The notes beneath the pieces are model-generated. The model searched no databases. It was not told where the DNA came from and saw nothing but the letters and a program-made list of their open reading frames with translations. Of a stretch of DNA of 64,000 nucleotides, positions 54,513 to 63,142 are shown one piece after another (position 1 is the first letter of the stretch; each line of letters opens with the position of its first letter). A program made the translations under genes and the position numbers. Source of the DNA: Variovorax sp. OAS795 (lineage in GTDB: Bacteria > Pseudomonadota > Gammaproteobacteria > Burkholderiales > Burkholderiaceae_C); NCBI RefSeq assembly GCF_040546685.1, contig NZ_JBEPOH010000001.1, forward strand, positions 3,410,001 to 3,474,000. The letters are read 5' to 3'.

Positions 54513-54518
54513 GATAAT
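54513..54518 (+). promoter_or_regulatory. Candidate -10 box for the methyltransferase operon
   Basis: GATAAT ends 6 bases before the ATG at 54525, followed by CCCCCG and no Shine-Dalgarno; a leaderless or near-leaderless start is likely. Confidence 0.45.
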
Positions 54519-54524
54519 CCCCCG

Positions 54525-55313
54525 ATGACGCCATCGCCTTCCGTAGGGCCCGGGAAACCGACCATCCTGCCGCCCCACACCCCCTTGCCGCTGTACTACA
54601 AGAACGAGACGGAGCACCAGGCTTTCCTGCGCCGCATCTTCGACAGCACCGCCGCGGACTACGACCGCATCGAAAGCGTGCTCGCCTTCGGCACCGGTCC
54701 GTCTTACCGGCGGGCCGCCCTGACGCAGGCCGGCCTCGCCCAGGGTGCGCAGGTGCTCGACGTCGGCATCGGCACGGGGCTGGTCGCTCGCGAGGCGCTC
54801 AAGATCATCGGCCCGCGCGGCCAGTTGGTGGGCGTCGATCCCAGCGTAGGCATGATGGAGCAGATCGACCTGCCCGGTGTCGAACTGGTCACGGGCGTGG
54901 CGGAAGCGCTGCCCCGGCCCGACGCCAGCTGCGACTTCGTGAGCATGGGGTACGCCATGCGCCACATCAGCGACGTGGCGGCAGCCTTCAGCGAGTTCCA
55001 TCGCGTGCTGCGTCCCGGCGGACGCCTGGTGGTGCTCGAGATCACCAAGCCGAACGGCCGGGTCGCGACCGCCATGCTCAAGGGCTACATGCGCGCCGTG
55101 GTGCCGCTCATCGCCCGCGTGGTCGGACGCCGCACCAACACGTCGGAACTGTGGCGCTACTACTGGGACACCATCGAGGCCTGCATCCCGCCAGAACGCG
55201 TTCTGGAAGCGCTGCGCGCCGCGGGCTTTTCCGACGTGCGCCGCCGCGCGAGCCTGGGTGTCTTCTCCGAGTACATGGCCCGCAAACCGGAAACCACCGC
55301 CAAGGCCGGCTGA
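54525..55313 (+). CDS. UbiE-like class I methyltransferase
   Basis: A 262-residue SAM methyltransferase. Motif I is VLDVGIGTGLVARE (77-90) and the post-motifs include AEALPRPDASCDFVSMGYAM, HRVLRPGGRLVVLEIT and the UbiE-like DYDRIESVLAFGTGPSYRRA near the start. True UbiE C-methylates quinone precursors, but the N-terminal 45 residues and the FSEYMARKP end differ, and the gene lies 2 bases ahead of a chorismatase gene and about 100 bases from yebC. It most likely belongs to the aryl-polyene-type cluster, methylating the aromatic head or its precursor; quinone modification remains possible. Confidence 0.8.
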   Translation: MTPSPSVGPGKPTILPPHTPLPLYYKNETEHQAFLRRIFDSTAADYDRIESVLAFGTGPSYRRAALTQAGLAQGAQVLDVGIGTGLVAREALKIIGPRGQLVGVDPSVGMMEQIDLPGVELVTGVAEALPRPDASCDFVSMGYAMRHISDVAAAFSEFHRVLRPGGRLVVLEITKPNGRVATAMLKGYMRAVVPLIARVVGRRTNTSELWRYYWDTIEACIPPERVLEALRAAGFSDVRRRASLGVFSEYMARKPETTAKAG

Positions 55314-55315
55314 CC

Positions 55316-56353
55316 GTGCGAGTCCAGGGCGAAACCTCCCATCTGCGCGTCGAGCGCCTTTCCCTGCCCGCCTGCCTCGCGCTGGCCGAGAACGGCAGCG
55401 CCCCCTTTGCGGCGCTGGGCTACGGCACGCCGCACGAGCTGGCCTGGATGCCGACCGTCAACGCGCGCGTGCTTTCGGCCCAGGGCGCCATGGCGGACGT
55501 CTGGCACGTGGCCGGCACCCACGTCGAATCGGCCACCACCGGCATCGCCCGATGGCGCAGCGACGGCCACTGGCTCCTCGGCGCCATCGACATCGACGAG
55601 TCGGTCGAGCAACGCAACCTCGCCGAGATTGCGCACCGCGCCTACCGCGACCTGTTCAAGACGCTCGACCAGGCCGCAACACCGCACCTGTTGCGCATCT
55701 GGAACTACCTGCCGCAGATCAACGCCGACGGAGGCGGGCTCGAGCGCTACCGGCAGTTCAACCTGGGCCGCCAGGAAGCTTTCCTGGAGGCGGGCCGCGC
55801 CGCATTCGAGGGAGCGCCGGCCGCGTGCGCGCTGGGCATCCACCAGGGCGCACTCTCGATCCGCTTCCTGGCCGGCCGAACTGCCCCCATGCCGGTCGAG
55901 AATCCGCGGCAGGTCTCGGCCTACCGCTATCCGGAAACCTACGGCCCGCGCTCGCCCACCTTCTCGCGCGCCGCACTCTCCGACATCGGCGACGGCAACA
56001 TCGCGCTTTTCATTTCGGGCACCGCGAGCATCGTGGGGCACGAAACCATCCATCATGGCGACGTGCTCGAACAAACCCGTGAAACCCTGCGCAATCTCGA
56101 AGCCGTCATCGCAGCGGCCAACCACCAGCTCGCCGGGCCGGGGGATGCGTTCTCGCTCGCCAAGCTCGATTGCGTGGTCTATGTGCGGCATCCGGCCGAC
56201 ACCGACAAGGTACGCGGCGTGATCGCGCATTCGCTCGGCGCCGACGCGCCGATGAGCCGCCACGCGGTCTACCTGGAGGCCGACATCTGCCGCAGCGACC
56301 TGCTGGTCGAGATCGAAGCCCATGCCGTCGCCCCGGGTCGCCTGCTGGGCTGA
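55316..56353 (+). CDS. Chorismatase, FkbO/Hyg5/XanB2 family (hydroxybenzoate synthase)
   Basis: A 345-residue enzyme that hydrolyses chorismate. Diagnostic strings are NYLPQINADGGGLERYRQFN (130-149), YGPRSPTFSRA (209-219), ISGTASIVGHETIHHGD (233-249) and the C-terminal ADICRSDLLVEIEAHA (322-337) with the predicted catalytic Glu near 332-334. Family members give 3-hydroxybenzoate (Hyg5), 4- plus 3-hydroxybenzoate (XanB2) or dihydroxycyclohexadiene acids (FkbO); Cys325 in the C-terminal motif is, as I recall, a residue associated with the benzoate-forming type. It starts with GTG 2 bases after the methyltransferase. In Xanthomonas the homolog feeds xanthomonadin and ubiquinone synthesis. This is the starter-unit enzyme of the cluster by inference. 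Confidence 0.87.
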   Translation: MRVQGETSHLRVERLSLPACLALAENGSAPFAALGYGTPHELAWMPTVNARVLSAQGAMADVWHVAGTHVESATTGIARWRSDGHWLLGAIDIDESVEQRNLAEIAHRAYRDLFKTLDQAATPHLLRIWNYLPQINADGGGLERYRQFNLGRQEAFLEAGRAAFEGAPAACALGIHQGALSIRFLAGRTAPMPVENPRQVSAYRYPETYGPRSPTFSRAALSDIGDGNIALFISGTASIVGHETIHHGDVLEQTRETLRNLEAVIAAANHQLAGPGDAFSLAKLDCVVYVRHPADTDKVRGVIAHSLGADAPMSRHAVYLEADICRSDLLVEIEAHAVAPGRLLG

Positions 56354-56387
56354 CCTGTTGCGACCGACCGGACCGACGACCCATTCG

Positions 56388-57185
56388 ATGAACCGCGTGC
56401 TGCGCATTCTCACGGCCATTCCGCTCGCGTTGATGCTCTACGCGCTGCTGCTCTTCCTCGGGCTGATATCGCTCGCCTGGAACCTGGTGGCCATGCTGCT
56501 GTACCCGGTGATGCCCGAGGCGCCGGCCCGCGCCCTGGGCCGGCTGACCATCACCCTGGCCTACCGCATGTTCTGGGGCGTGGCCTCCTTCACCGGGATG
56601 ATGCGCATCGATGCCAGCTGCCTGGATCCGATGCGCAGCGAACCGGGCGTGATCTTCATCGCCAACCACCCGACGATGCTGGACGCCCTGCTGCTGGTGG
56701 CGCGGCTGCCGCGCAGCGCCTGCATCATGAAGGCCGACCTGCTGCGCAACATCTTCCTTGGCGCGGGTGCGCGGCTTGCGCGCTACATCAGCAACGAATC
56801 GGCCCGCATGATGGTGCGCCTGGCCGTGGCCGACCTGCGCAACGGCGGCCAGCTCGTCATCTTTCCCGAAGGCACGCGCACCGTGACACCGCCGCTCAAC
56901 CCGTTCGGGAACGGCGTGACACTGATCGCCAAGCTCGCGCAGGCGCCGATCCAGACCGTCTTCATCGAAACCGACTCGCCCTACCTCAGCAAGGGCTGGC
57001 CGCTGTGGCGGGTGCCGCCGCTGCCGGTGGTCTTCACGCTCCGCCTGGGCCAGCGGTTCGCGCCCAAGCAGGACAGCCATGTGCTGCAATCGGAACTCGA
57101 ACAGTACTTTCGCCAAAACCTGGAACAGCGCGCCCCCGACGCGTCCCCCGCATGCCAGACGCCTCGCGCACACACCTTGTCCTGA
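56388..57185 (+). CDS. PlsC-type 1-acyl-sn-glycerol-3-phosphate acyltransferase family protein
   Basis: A 265-residue membrane-anchored acyltransferase. Two hydrophobic segments near the N-terminus (about 5-45) precede the catalytic motif HPTMLDALL (His-x4-Asp; IANHPTMLD) and the substrate motif FPEGTRTV. Enzymes of this family move acyl chains from ACP or CoA onto glycerol phosphates, but here, between a chorismatase and a glycosyltransferase, the likely acceptor or donor is the polyene-lipid conjugate. The last 34 bases overlap the next gene. The ATG is 34 bases after the chorismatase stop, with a weak ribosome binding site. Confidence 0.85.
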   Translation: MNRVLRILTAIPLALMLYALLLFLGLISLAWNLVAMLLYPVMPEAPARALGRLTITLAYRMFWGVASFTGMMRIDASCLDPMRSEPGVIFIANHPTMLDALLLVARLPRSACIMKADLLRNIFLGAGARLARYISNESARMMVRLAVADLRNGGQLVIFPEGTRTVTPPLNPFGNGVTLIAKLAQAPIQTVFIETDSPYLSKGWPLWRVPPLPVVFTLRLGQRFAPKQDSHVLQSELEQYFRQNLEQRAPDASPACQTPRAHTLS

Positions 57186-57928
57186 TCCCCAGCTACAACA
57201 CGGGCGAACGCCTGTTCTCCACAGTCGAAGCGGCGCGTGCGCAGTGGAGCCCCGTCTGGGTGGTGGTGGACGGCAGCACCGACGGCACGGGCGAGCGCCT
57301 GCAGCAAATGGCCGAAGGCGATCCGGGCCTGCGCGTATGGCTGCTGCCCCAGAACCAGGGCAAGGGCGCGGCCGTGCTGCATGGCCTTCGCGAAGCCCGC
57401 AATGCCGGTTTCACGCACGCATTGACCATGGACTCGGACGGCCAGCACCCGGCCGACCTGATTCCCGCTTTCATGGCCGCCTCACAGGCCCGGCCTGAAA
57501 CCATGGTGCTGGGCCGCCCCGTGTTCGATGCCTCCGCCCCGCTGCTGCGCGTGCGGGGGCGGCGCGTGTCCAACGGCTGGACCCAGCTCGAAACGGTGTT
57601 TGCCGGCGTGGGCGATTCGCTCTACGGATTTCGCGTGTACCCGGTGGCCGACCTGATTGCCGTGATGGCGCGGCAACCCTGGATGCGACGCTTCGACTTC
57701 GACACCGAAGCCGTGGTGCGGTTGGCCTGGCGCGGTGTCAAGCCCGTGAACATCGACGCGCCCGTCAAATACCTGACGGCCGAGGAAGGCGGGGTGTCGC
57801 ACTTTCGCTATGGGCGCGACAACGTGCTCCTGACCTGGATGCACTCGCGGCTGATGGTCGAGTTCGTCCTGCGCCTGCCCGCGCTGCTGTGGCGCAAGGC
57901 GCGGCGGCTGCCGCCTTTTCAGCCCTGA
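57152..57928 (+). CDS. Family 2 glycosyltransferase
   Basis: A 258-residue GT-A fold enzyme. It starts MPDASRTHLVLIPSYNTGER, has VWVVVDGSTDGTGE, NQGKGAAVLHGLREA and the metal/nucleotide motif TMDSDGQHPADLIP (Asp-x-Asp), then YGFRVYP and FDFDTEAVVRLAWRG. No membrane helices are obvious apart from a hydrophobic C-terminal stretch. Dolichol-phosphate-mannose synthase-like enzymes share this arrangement. It overlaps the PlsC-type gene by 34 bases in another frame and ends the + operon 13 bases before the convergent FabG-like gene. Sugar and acceptor unknown; glycosylation of the polyene lipid is inferred. Confidence 0.86.
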   Translation: MPDASRTHLVLIPSYNTGERLFSTVEAARAQWSPVWVVVDGSTDGTGERLQQMAEGDPGLRVWLLPQNQGKGAAVLHGLREARNAGFTHALTMDSDGQHPADLIPAFMAASQARPETMVLGRPVFDASAPLLRVRGRRVSNGWTQLETVFAGVGDSLYGFRVYPVADLIAVMARQPWMRRFDFDTEAVVRLAWRGVKPVNIDAPVKYLTAEEGGVSHFRYGRDNVLLTWMHSRLMVEFVLRLPALLWRKARRLPPFQP

Positions 57929-57941
57929 CGCCAGCGCAGGG

Positions 57942-58673
57942 CTAGATCATCCCGCCGTTGATCGAGATCACCTGCCCGGTGATGTAGGCCGCCTCGTCGC
58001 TCGCGAGGAAAGACGCCAGCGCCGCGACTTCCTGCGGCGTGCCGGCGCGCTTCATCGGCACCATCTGGTTGACCATGGCCGGGTCGAAGGTCGCGTCCGC
58101 CATCGGCGAGGCGATGATGCCCGGCGCGATGGCGTTGACGGTCACGCCGCGCGACGCCACTTCGAGCGAGAGCGCCTTGGTCGCGCTGTTGAGCGCACCC
58201 TTGGCCGCGGCATAGTTGACCTGCCCGCGGTTGCCCGTCAGTGCCGACACCGAGGAAATGTTGAGCACACGGCCCCAGCGCGTGCGCATCATCGGCAACA
58301 GCAGCGGCTGCGTCACGCGGAAGAAGCCGTTGAGCGACACATCGATGACCTTGTGCCACTGCTCGGCGCGCATGCCGGGCAGCACCGCATCGTCGTGAAC
58401 GCCGGCGTTGTTGACGACGATCTGAACCGGCCCGGCCTCGAGCAAGCGTTCGCAGGCCGACCGGCAGGCGTCGTCGCTGCGCAGGTCGAACACATGGCAC
58501 TCGGCCTTGCCGCCCGCAGCCACGATGGCGGCCGCGAGTTGCTCCACCGCCTCGGGGCGCGAGTTGGCGTGCAGCAGCACCGTGGCGCCGTCGCGCGCCA
58601 GGCGCTCGGCCATCGCGGTGCCCAGGGCGCCGCTGGCGCCGGTGATGAGGGCGCGTTTTCCTTCGAGGCTCAT
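57942..58673 (-). CDS. 3-oxoacyl-ACP reductase, FabG-like (ApeQ-like)
   Basis: A 243-residue short-chain reductase with MSLEGKRALITGASGALGTAMAE-type NADPH loop, NNAGV, catalytic Ser in ISSVSALTGN and Tyr-x3-Lys in YAAAKGAL, and a C-terminal ITGQVISINGGMI. It reduces beta-ketoacyl-ACP. In aryl-polyene clusters a dedicated reductase (ApeQ) carries out this step in each extension round before dehydration, and the gene here is coupled (ATGA overlap) to the dehydratase at 58670. Housekeeping FabG sits with fabD/acpP elsewhere as a rule, so a pathway-specific role is favoured. Last gene of the minus-strand operon. Confidence 0.88.
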   Translation of the reverse strand: MSLEGKRALITGASGALGTAMAERLARDGATVLLHANSRPEAVEQLAAAIVAAGGKAECHVFDLRSDDACRSACERLLEAGPVQIVVNNAGVHDDAVLPGMRAEQWHKVIDVSLNGFFRVTQPLLLPMMRTRWGRVLNISSVSALTGNRGQVNYAAAKGALNSATKALSLEVASRGVTVNAIAPGIIASPMADATFDPAMVNQMVPMKRAGTPQEVAALASFLASDEAAYITGQVISINGGMI

Positions 58674-59143
58674 GGGGCAGTCGCTCCGGTTGCAAGCGGT
58701 GTGTTCAATACCACCACGGCGCGGCCTTCGGCCAGCACATGGCCGGCGCTGTCGTGCACCGCGAATTCATAGAGGATCTGGTTCGTGTCGCCCGAGAGGC
58801 GCCGCGCCTGCACCTGCAGCGGTCCGGCGACTTCGTCGAGCCGTGCGACCGAGAAGCGCACGTTGCGCGCGCTCGCGAGGAATCCGGCCGACGGCGCGCT
58901 TCCCTCGGCGGCCAGCAGTCCGCCGTGCAGCGCCATGGCCTGGGCCGCGTACTCGATGGCGTTGGGCGCCAGCAGGCCGCCCGCCGTGCGCAGCGGATTG
59001 TCCGGCTGCAAGTGGGTGCGGGTGCTGCAATGAATGGACTCGGCGTCCCAGCGCTCGAGCCGCTCGAGCAGGCACATGCTGCCGCTGTGCGGAATGCGCG
59101 CGGCAATGCCGTCGCGGTCGAGCGTCTGGGGGGCCGTGGTCAC
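58670..59143 (-). CDS. 3-hydroxyacyl-ACP dehydratase (hot-dog, ApeP-like)
   Basis: A 157-residue hot-dog fold protein of the FabZ-like type. RIPHSGSMCLLERLERWDAE near residue 15 gives the start of the fold with its His, and GGLLAPNAIEYAAQAMALHG (about 55-75) supplies the second catalytic region. Dehydratases of this form convert the beta-hydroxyacyl intermediate to the conjugated trans double bond in aryl-polyene synthesis (ApeP). It begins with GTG, overlaps the methyltransferase stop (GTGA), and overlaps the FabG-like start (ATGA), so the three are translationally coupled. Confidence 0.85.
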   Translation of the reverse strand: MTTAPQTLDRDGIAARIPHSGSMCLLERLERWDAESIHCSTRTHLQPDNPLRTAGGLLAPNAIEYAAQAMALHGGLLAAEGSAPSAGFLASARNVRFSVARLDEVAGPLQVQARRLSGDTNQILYEFAVHDSAGHVLAEGRAVVVLNTPLATGATAP

Positions 59144-59904
59144 GCGGCGGGCTCCAGGTCGGCCACCAGCAGCACGTTGGCGAACGGCGTGCCTTCGCTC
59201 ATCGGAATGCTCCGGACACTGAAGCCCAGCCGCTGGAGCACCGCCACCCAGTCGGCCAGCGGGCGGCCCCAGGTGGGCGAGACCTTGTGGCCGCGGATGC
59301 GCGTCACCGTGCGATCGACCCACTGGCTGATGGCAAAGCCGCGCTTGCTCGACGCGTCGCCGATACGCAGCAGCAGCCTCGCATTCGCATTGCTGCCGCG
59401 CCGCAGCGCATCGCGCACGCGCTGCAGCACGCCGTCCTGCGCCTCGATGTCCACGTAGTGCAGCACGTCGAGAATCACGACCAGGTCGCACGCGGGCAGC
59501 GGCGCCGAACACATGTCGGCGCACACCAGCCGCGGCGCGGGCTGCAGATGGCCGATCGAAGCCGCGGCGCGTGCCACGTCCTTGGGCATCAGCTCGATGC
59601 CGGTGTAGTCGGGCGCCGCTGGCGTGGGCTTCCAGGACGACGGCCAGCGGCCGTGCGCCTGCATGCGGCTCATCGACGCCAGCAAGCTCGCGAAGAGCCC
59701 CTGGCCGCAGCCGATGTCGACCACGCGCCGGTGCGCCGCGTCGATCAGTCCGCGCTCGAGCAGCCCGCGAAAGACCGGGTCGCGCCCCAGCTTGCCGCGT
59801 GCGAACTGCCAGGCGAACGTGCCGCCCTTCTTGTAGGGAACGGTGGCGGCTTCGTGAAGCTCGCGCCACGCGGCGTCGGTGGAAAAAGGCGGCGTTGCGC
59901 TCAT
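59140..59904 (-). CDS. SAM-dependent methyltransferase
   Basis: A 254-residue class I methyltransferase. Motif I is RRVVDIGCGQGLFASLL (about 60-77); LVVILDVLHYVDIEAQDGVL is the region after motif III/IV. An insert of about 20 residues (AHGRWPSSWKPTPAAPDY) between motifs I and II is unusual. The N-terminal half carries WRELHEAATVPYKKGGTFAW. It is encoded between the deacetylase and the dehydratase with overlaps on both sides. Methyltransferases are regular members of aryl-polyene clusters, where an aromatic ring or head group is methylated; the target here is unproven. Confidence 0.82.
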   Translation of the reverse strand: MSATPPFSTDAAWRELHEAATVPYKKGGTFAWQFARGKLGRDPVFRGLLERGLIDAAHRRVVDIGCGQGLFASLLASMSRMQAHGRWPSSWKPTPAAPDYTGIELMPKDVARAAASIGHLQPAPRLVCADMCSAPLPACDLVVILDVLHYVDIEAQDGVLQRVRDALRRGSNANARLLLRIGDASSKRGFAISQWVDRTVTRIRGHKVSPTWGRPLADWVAVLQRLGFSVRSIPMSEGTPFANVLLVADLEPAA

Positions 59905-60743
59905 GGTTCAAGGCCTTCCGGCAAGGTGACGGCGTGCAATCCATCCGCACGCAAGCGTTCGAGCAGCAAGGGCAATACCTCCAGCAGTACAGGATTTCCT
60001 TGCGGCGTGCGCGCGGCGTTGCCATCGTGAAGAAGCAGGATGTCGCGCGCCTGCAGGTTGCGCCCAAGTCGCGCCATGACCTTGGCCGCATCGCCTTCGC
60101 GCGTGTCGAAGCCGCGCCGCGTCCAGCTCACGAGCGACAGGCCGAGCCGGTGCAGCACCGGTTCCAGAAACGGATTGCGCAGCCCGGCCGGCGCGCGGAA
60201 ACAGGTCGGGCGCTGGCCGGTGGCCTCGAACAGGATGTCCTGCGCCCGTGCAATCTCGCTCGCGAAACCGCGCGGACCCAGAAACGAGAAGTTGTGCCGA
60301 TGCCGCGCCGTGTGGTTCTGGATGCTGTGGCCCCGCGCCACGATCTCGCGCGCCAGTGCCGGATGCGCAAGCACGCGCTCGGCAATGCAGAAAAATGTGG
60401 CACGCTGCCCGTGGGCGTCGAGCAGGTCGAGCACCCGGGGCGTGACCTCGGGCTCGGGCCCATCGTCGATGGTGATGGCCACCTGGCGCCGGACGCCAGC
60501 CGCTTCGGGCAAGCGCGTGACGTTGGGGCCCAGCAGGCTGCTGCGCGGCGTGAGTCCCGCGCCGGTGATCAGCGCATGGTTCAGCACGATCGCGCCGATG
60601 GCCCAGGGCATGGCGCCCGGCACCAGCACGCCCGCGCCGATGGCGGCCACGTGCCAGGCCGCACTGGCGCGGATGGCCGGCGGCCAGGGCCAGGATTCAG
60701 GGGGCGCAGCAGAGGCGGACGACATGGCGCGGGATTGTCCCAT
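59901..60743 (-). CDS. Polysaccharide deacetylase (NodB homology domain)
   Basis: A 280-residue protein with an N-terminal hydrophobic segment pair (about 20-55; WHVAAIGAGVLVPGAMPWAI) and a NodB domain. Metal and catalytic motifs are visible: TIDDGPEPEVTP (Asp-Asp), NHTARHRHNF (His-x4-His type), RAPAGLRNPF and ILLLHDGN. The reaction is removal of N- or O-acetyl groups from a sugar polymer or sugar-lipid. It lies between the MMPL exporter, with which it overlaps by three bases (TGATG), and the methyltransferase. In this setting it may trim a sugar on the exported conjugate. An ATG six codons in (60725) is an alternative start. Confidence 0.86.
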   Translation of the reverse strand: MGQSRAMSSASAAPPESWPWPPAIRASAAWHVAAIGAGVLVPGAMPWAIGAIVLNHALITGAGLTPRSSLLGPNVTRLPEAAGVRRQVAITIDDGPEPEVTPRVLDLLDAHGQRATFFCIAERVLAHPALAREIVARGHSIQNHTARHRHNFSFLGPRGFASEIARAQDILFEATGQRPTCFRAPAGLRNPFLEPVLHRLGLSLVSWTRRGFDTREGDAAKVMARLGRNLQARDILLLHDGNAARTPQGNPVLLEVLPLLLERLRADGLHAVTLPEGLEP

Positions 60744-63142
60744 CAGCCGCGCGCAGGCGGTGGCGTGACCCGGCGTGCGAATGCAGCCGACAGCAGCAGC
60801 GCCAGCAAGGCGCCCGGTGCCACCACCCGGCCGATCGACGACAGCGCCGGAATGTCCGAGATTGCGATCAGCCCGAAGGACACCACGGTGGTGAGATTGG
60901 CCAGCATCAGCGATGCCAGCGTGTCCTCGTCGGCCCTTCCGGACACACGCAACTGGTCGAAGAACAGCGCGTAGTTGGAGCCCACCGCCACGATCAAGAG
61001 CAGCCCCACCAGGTGCAGGATGCCCAGTGGCACCTGGAGCACGGCCATGCCGCCGAGCGTGAGCACCACCGCGACGACCAAGGGCTGGCAGACGGCGAGC
61101 AGCCGCTTGCCCGAGCGCAGGTAGATGCCCAGCAGAACCACCACCGCCAATGCGCCGAGCATCACCTGCACGAAGGCCTCGTGCAGATAGCGCTGGTAGA
61201 GCCCGGCAAGTTCGCGGCCGACGTCGACCACCTGCACTTCGGGCACGCCCGCGAGCGCTTGCTCGAGACGGCCCGCATTGAAATTCGGGCCGGGGTGCAG
61301 CACCACCAGCGTCGACCACCCGCCGCCGGGCCGCTGGTACATGAGCGTGTTGACCACCGAGCCCAGCGGCCCGCCGGTCAGGTCGGCGCGCCGCACGGGC
61401 GCCAGCTTGCGCGCGGCCTCGACGTCGGCCAGGAAAGGTCCGAGCCGCGTGGCCGGCAGCGGCGAGCCTTGCGTGGCCTCCGCCAGCCGCATGCGCAGCG
61501 CCTCGGCCTCGGGCAGGCTGGCCAGGCGCGCCGCCTGCGTCGCCACGCTCGGCAGCACGCGCGTCACGGCCTCGAAACCGCCGAGCTCGCCCTTGTCGAC
61601 CAATGCTTCGAGCCGCGCGGTGGCCGCCTCGGTATTGCGCAGTGCCGTTTCCTCGTCGGCTCCGTAGACCACCACCAGCGTGCTGCCATCGCCGGTGCCG
61701 ATGTCGGCACGCAGCATTTCGTCGAGCTGCTGCGCCGACTTGGGCACCGGGCTCATTGCGCCGAGATCGGCGCGCCAGAGATGGCCGCCCTGCCAGATGA
61801 CCAGTGCCAGCGCGGCGACGCCGAGCCCGGCCAGCACCCAGCGCAGGCGCGGCAGCCCGCGCACGAGCACGCCGGCCGCGTTTGCCATGTACCTGCGCAT
61901 GCCCATGCCGGTGGCACCATCGGGTGCGAGCACCGGCAGCGCGTAGCGCGTGGCCAGCGCCGCGGCCACCAGGCCGGCGATGGAAAACACGCCCAGCTGC
62001 GCCAGGCCCGGAAAACCCGAGAACAGCAGCGCCGCAAAGCCGCACACCGAGGTCAGCAGGCCGAGCCGCACGGTGGGCCAATGCACGTCGCGCCAGCGCG
62101 CCCAGCCGGTGCCGGCCACGGCGGCGCCGCGCGCCTGGATGAGGTAGTAGATGGCGTAGTCGACCGTTTCTCCGATCAGCGTGCTGCCGAAGCCCAGCGT
62201 CATGCCGTGCACCGAACCGAACACCACGCTCACCGCGGCGGTTCCCACCACCACGCCGGTGGCCACGGGCAGGAACGCGATGACCAGCGCGCGCGGCGAG
62301 GCGAAAGCCAGCAGCAGCAGGCCGCCCATCACGAAGCCGCCGACGATCGCGAGGTGCATGGCCTCCGTCTTGATCTTGTCGCGGCTCAGCACCGAGAAGA
62401 CCGGCGGGCCGCTCAACAGCAGCTTGGGCCTGGCGGCTTCGGCCATGCCCTGCGTTGCGGCATCGAAGGCCGCCTGCACCCGCGCGATGGCCACGGCCTG
62501 CGCGTCGAGATCGCTGCCCGCCGCGCGCGTGGTGGCGATCATGAGTGCGCGCGGCGCGGTGCGCGACATCCAGACGCCGTTCTCGCTGCGCGGTGCGCTG
62601 GCCGGCGTCAGTTCGACGGCGATGCGCTGGGTTTCCCCGGTCGGATCGCGGTCGAGCAAGGGCTTGATCGCATTGCCGGCCGGCGTGCCCAGCATGGAGA
62701 GGGTTTCGTAGATCGCATCGCGCAGCCCGTCGACGGTGAAATGATCGGGCTTCACGCCCGGCGAGAGCTGATAGCGGTGCGCGAAGACCCAGGTGCCGGC
62801 CTCGCTCCAATCGCCGGTGTCGCCGTTCTGGATGAGGTCGAAGAGCTTGCTTTCGCGCATGGACTTGGCCACGGCGCGGGACACCGCGGCGCGCTGCTCC
62901 ACGTCGGCGCCGCCTTCGATGCCGAGCATCAGCGTTCGCGATGCCACGCCGCTTTGCAGTTGCTCGATGAGCACCTGCTGGCGCACGTCGGGGCTCTTGG
63001 GGAGAAACGCGGAAAGATCGGCACTGAAGTGCGTGCGCGCAATCTGCAGCCCGCCGCCGAGCAGGACCAGGGCCCAGACCAGCAACACCACCGCCCGGCG
63101 CCGCCAGCTCGGCAGCCCTCCCCCGCTCTGGCGCGCGCTCAC
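60743..63142 (-). CDS. MMPL/RND family exporter
   Basis: A 799-residue inner-membrane protein with about twelve helices in two halves. An N-terminal helix (WRRRAVVLLVWALVLLGG) precedes a large periplasmic domain (about 35-255), then a helix bundle containing GSTLIGETVDYAIYYLIQARG, a second periplasmic domain (about 420-640) and the last helices with VGLLLIVAVGSNYALFFDQL. The pair of charged/small residue motifs in the bundle fits proton-driven RND lipid exporters. Aryl-polyene clusters encode such an exporter next to a LolA-like protein. GTG start overlaps the LolA-like stop by four bases. Confidence 0.88.
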   Translation of the reverse strand: MSARQSGGGLPSWRRRAVVLLVWALVLLGGGLQIARTHFSADLSAFLPKSPDVRQQVLIEQLQSGVASRTLMLGIEGGADVEQRAAVSRAVAKSMRESKLFDLIQNGDTGDWSEAGTWVFAHRYQLSPGVKPDHFTVDGLRDAIYETLSMLGTPAGNAIKPLLDRDPTGETQRIAVELTPASAPRSENGVWMSRTAPRALMIATTRAAGSDLDAQAVAIARVQAAFDAATQGMAEAARPKLLLSGPPVFSVLSRDKIKTEAMHLAIVGGFVMGGLLLLAFASPRALVIAFLPVATGVVVGTAAVSVVFGSVHGMTLGFGSTLIGETVDYAIYYLIQARGAAVAGTGWARWRDVHWPTVRLGLLTSVCGFAALLFSGFPGLAQLGVFSIAGLVAAALATRYALPVLAPDGATGMGMRRYMANAAGVLVRGLPRLRWVLAGLGVAALALVIWQGGHLWRADLGAMSPVPKSAQQLDEMLRADIGTGDGSTLVVVYGADEETALRNTEAATARLEALVDKGELGGFEAVTRVLPSVATQAARLASLPEAEALRMRLAEATQGSPLPATRLGPFLADVEAARKLAPVRRADLTGGPLGSVVNTLMYQRPGGGWSTLVVLHPGPNFNAGRLEQALAGVPEVQVVDVGRELAGLYQRYLHEAFVQVMLGALAVVVLLGIYLRSGKRLLAVCQPLVVAVVLTLGGMAVLQVPLGILHLVGLLLIVAVGSNYALFFDQLRVSGRADEDTLASLMLANLTTVVSFGLIAISDIPALSSIGRVVAPGALLALLLSAAFARRVTPPPARG

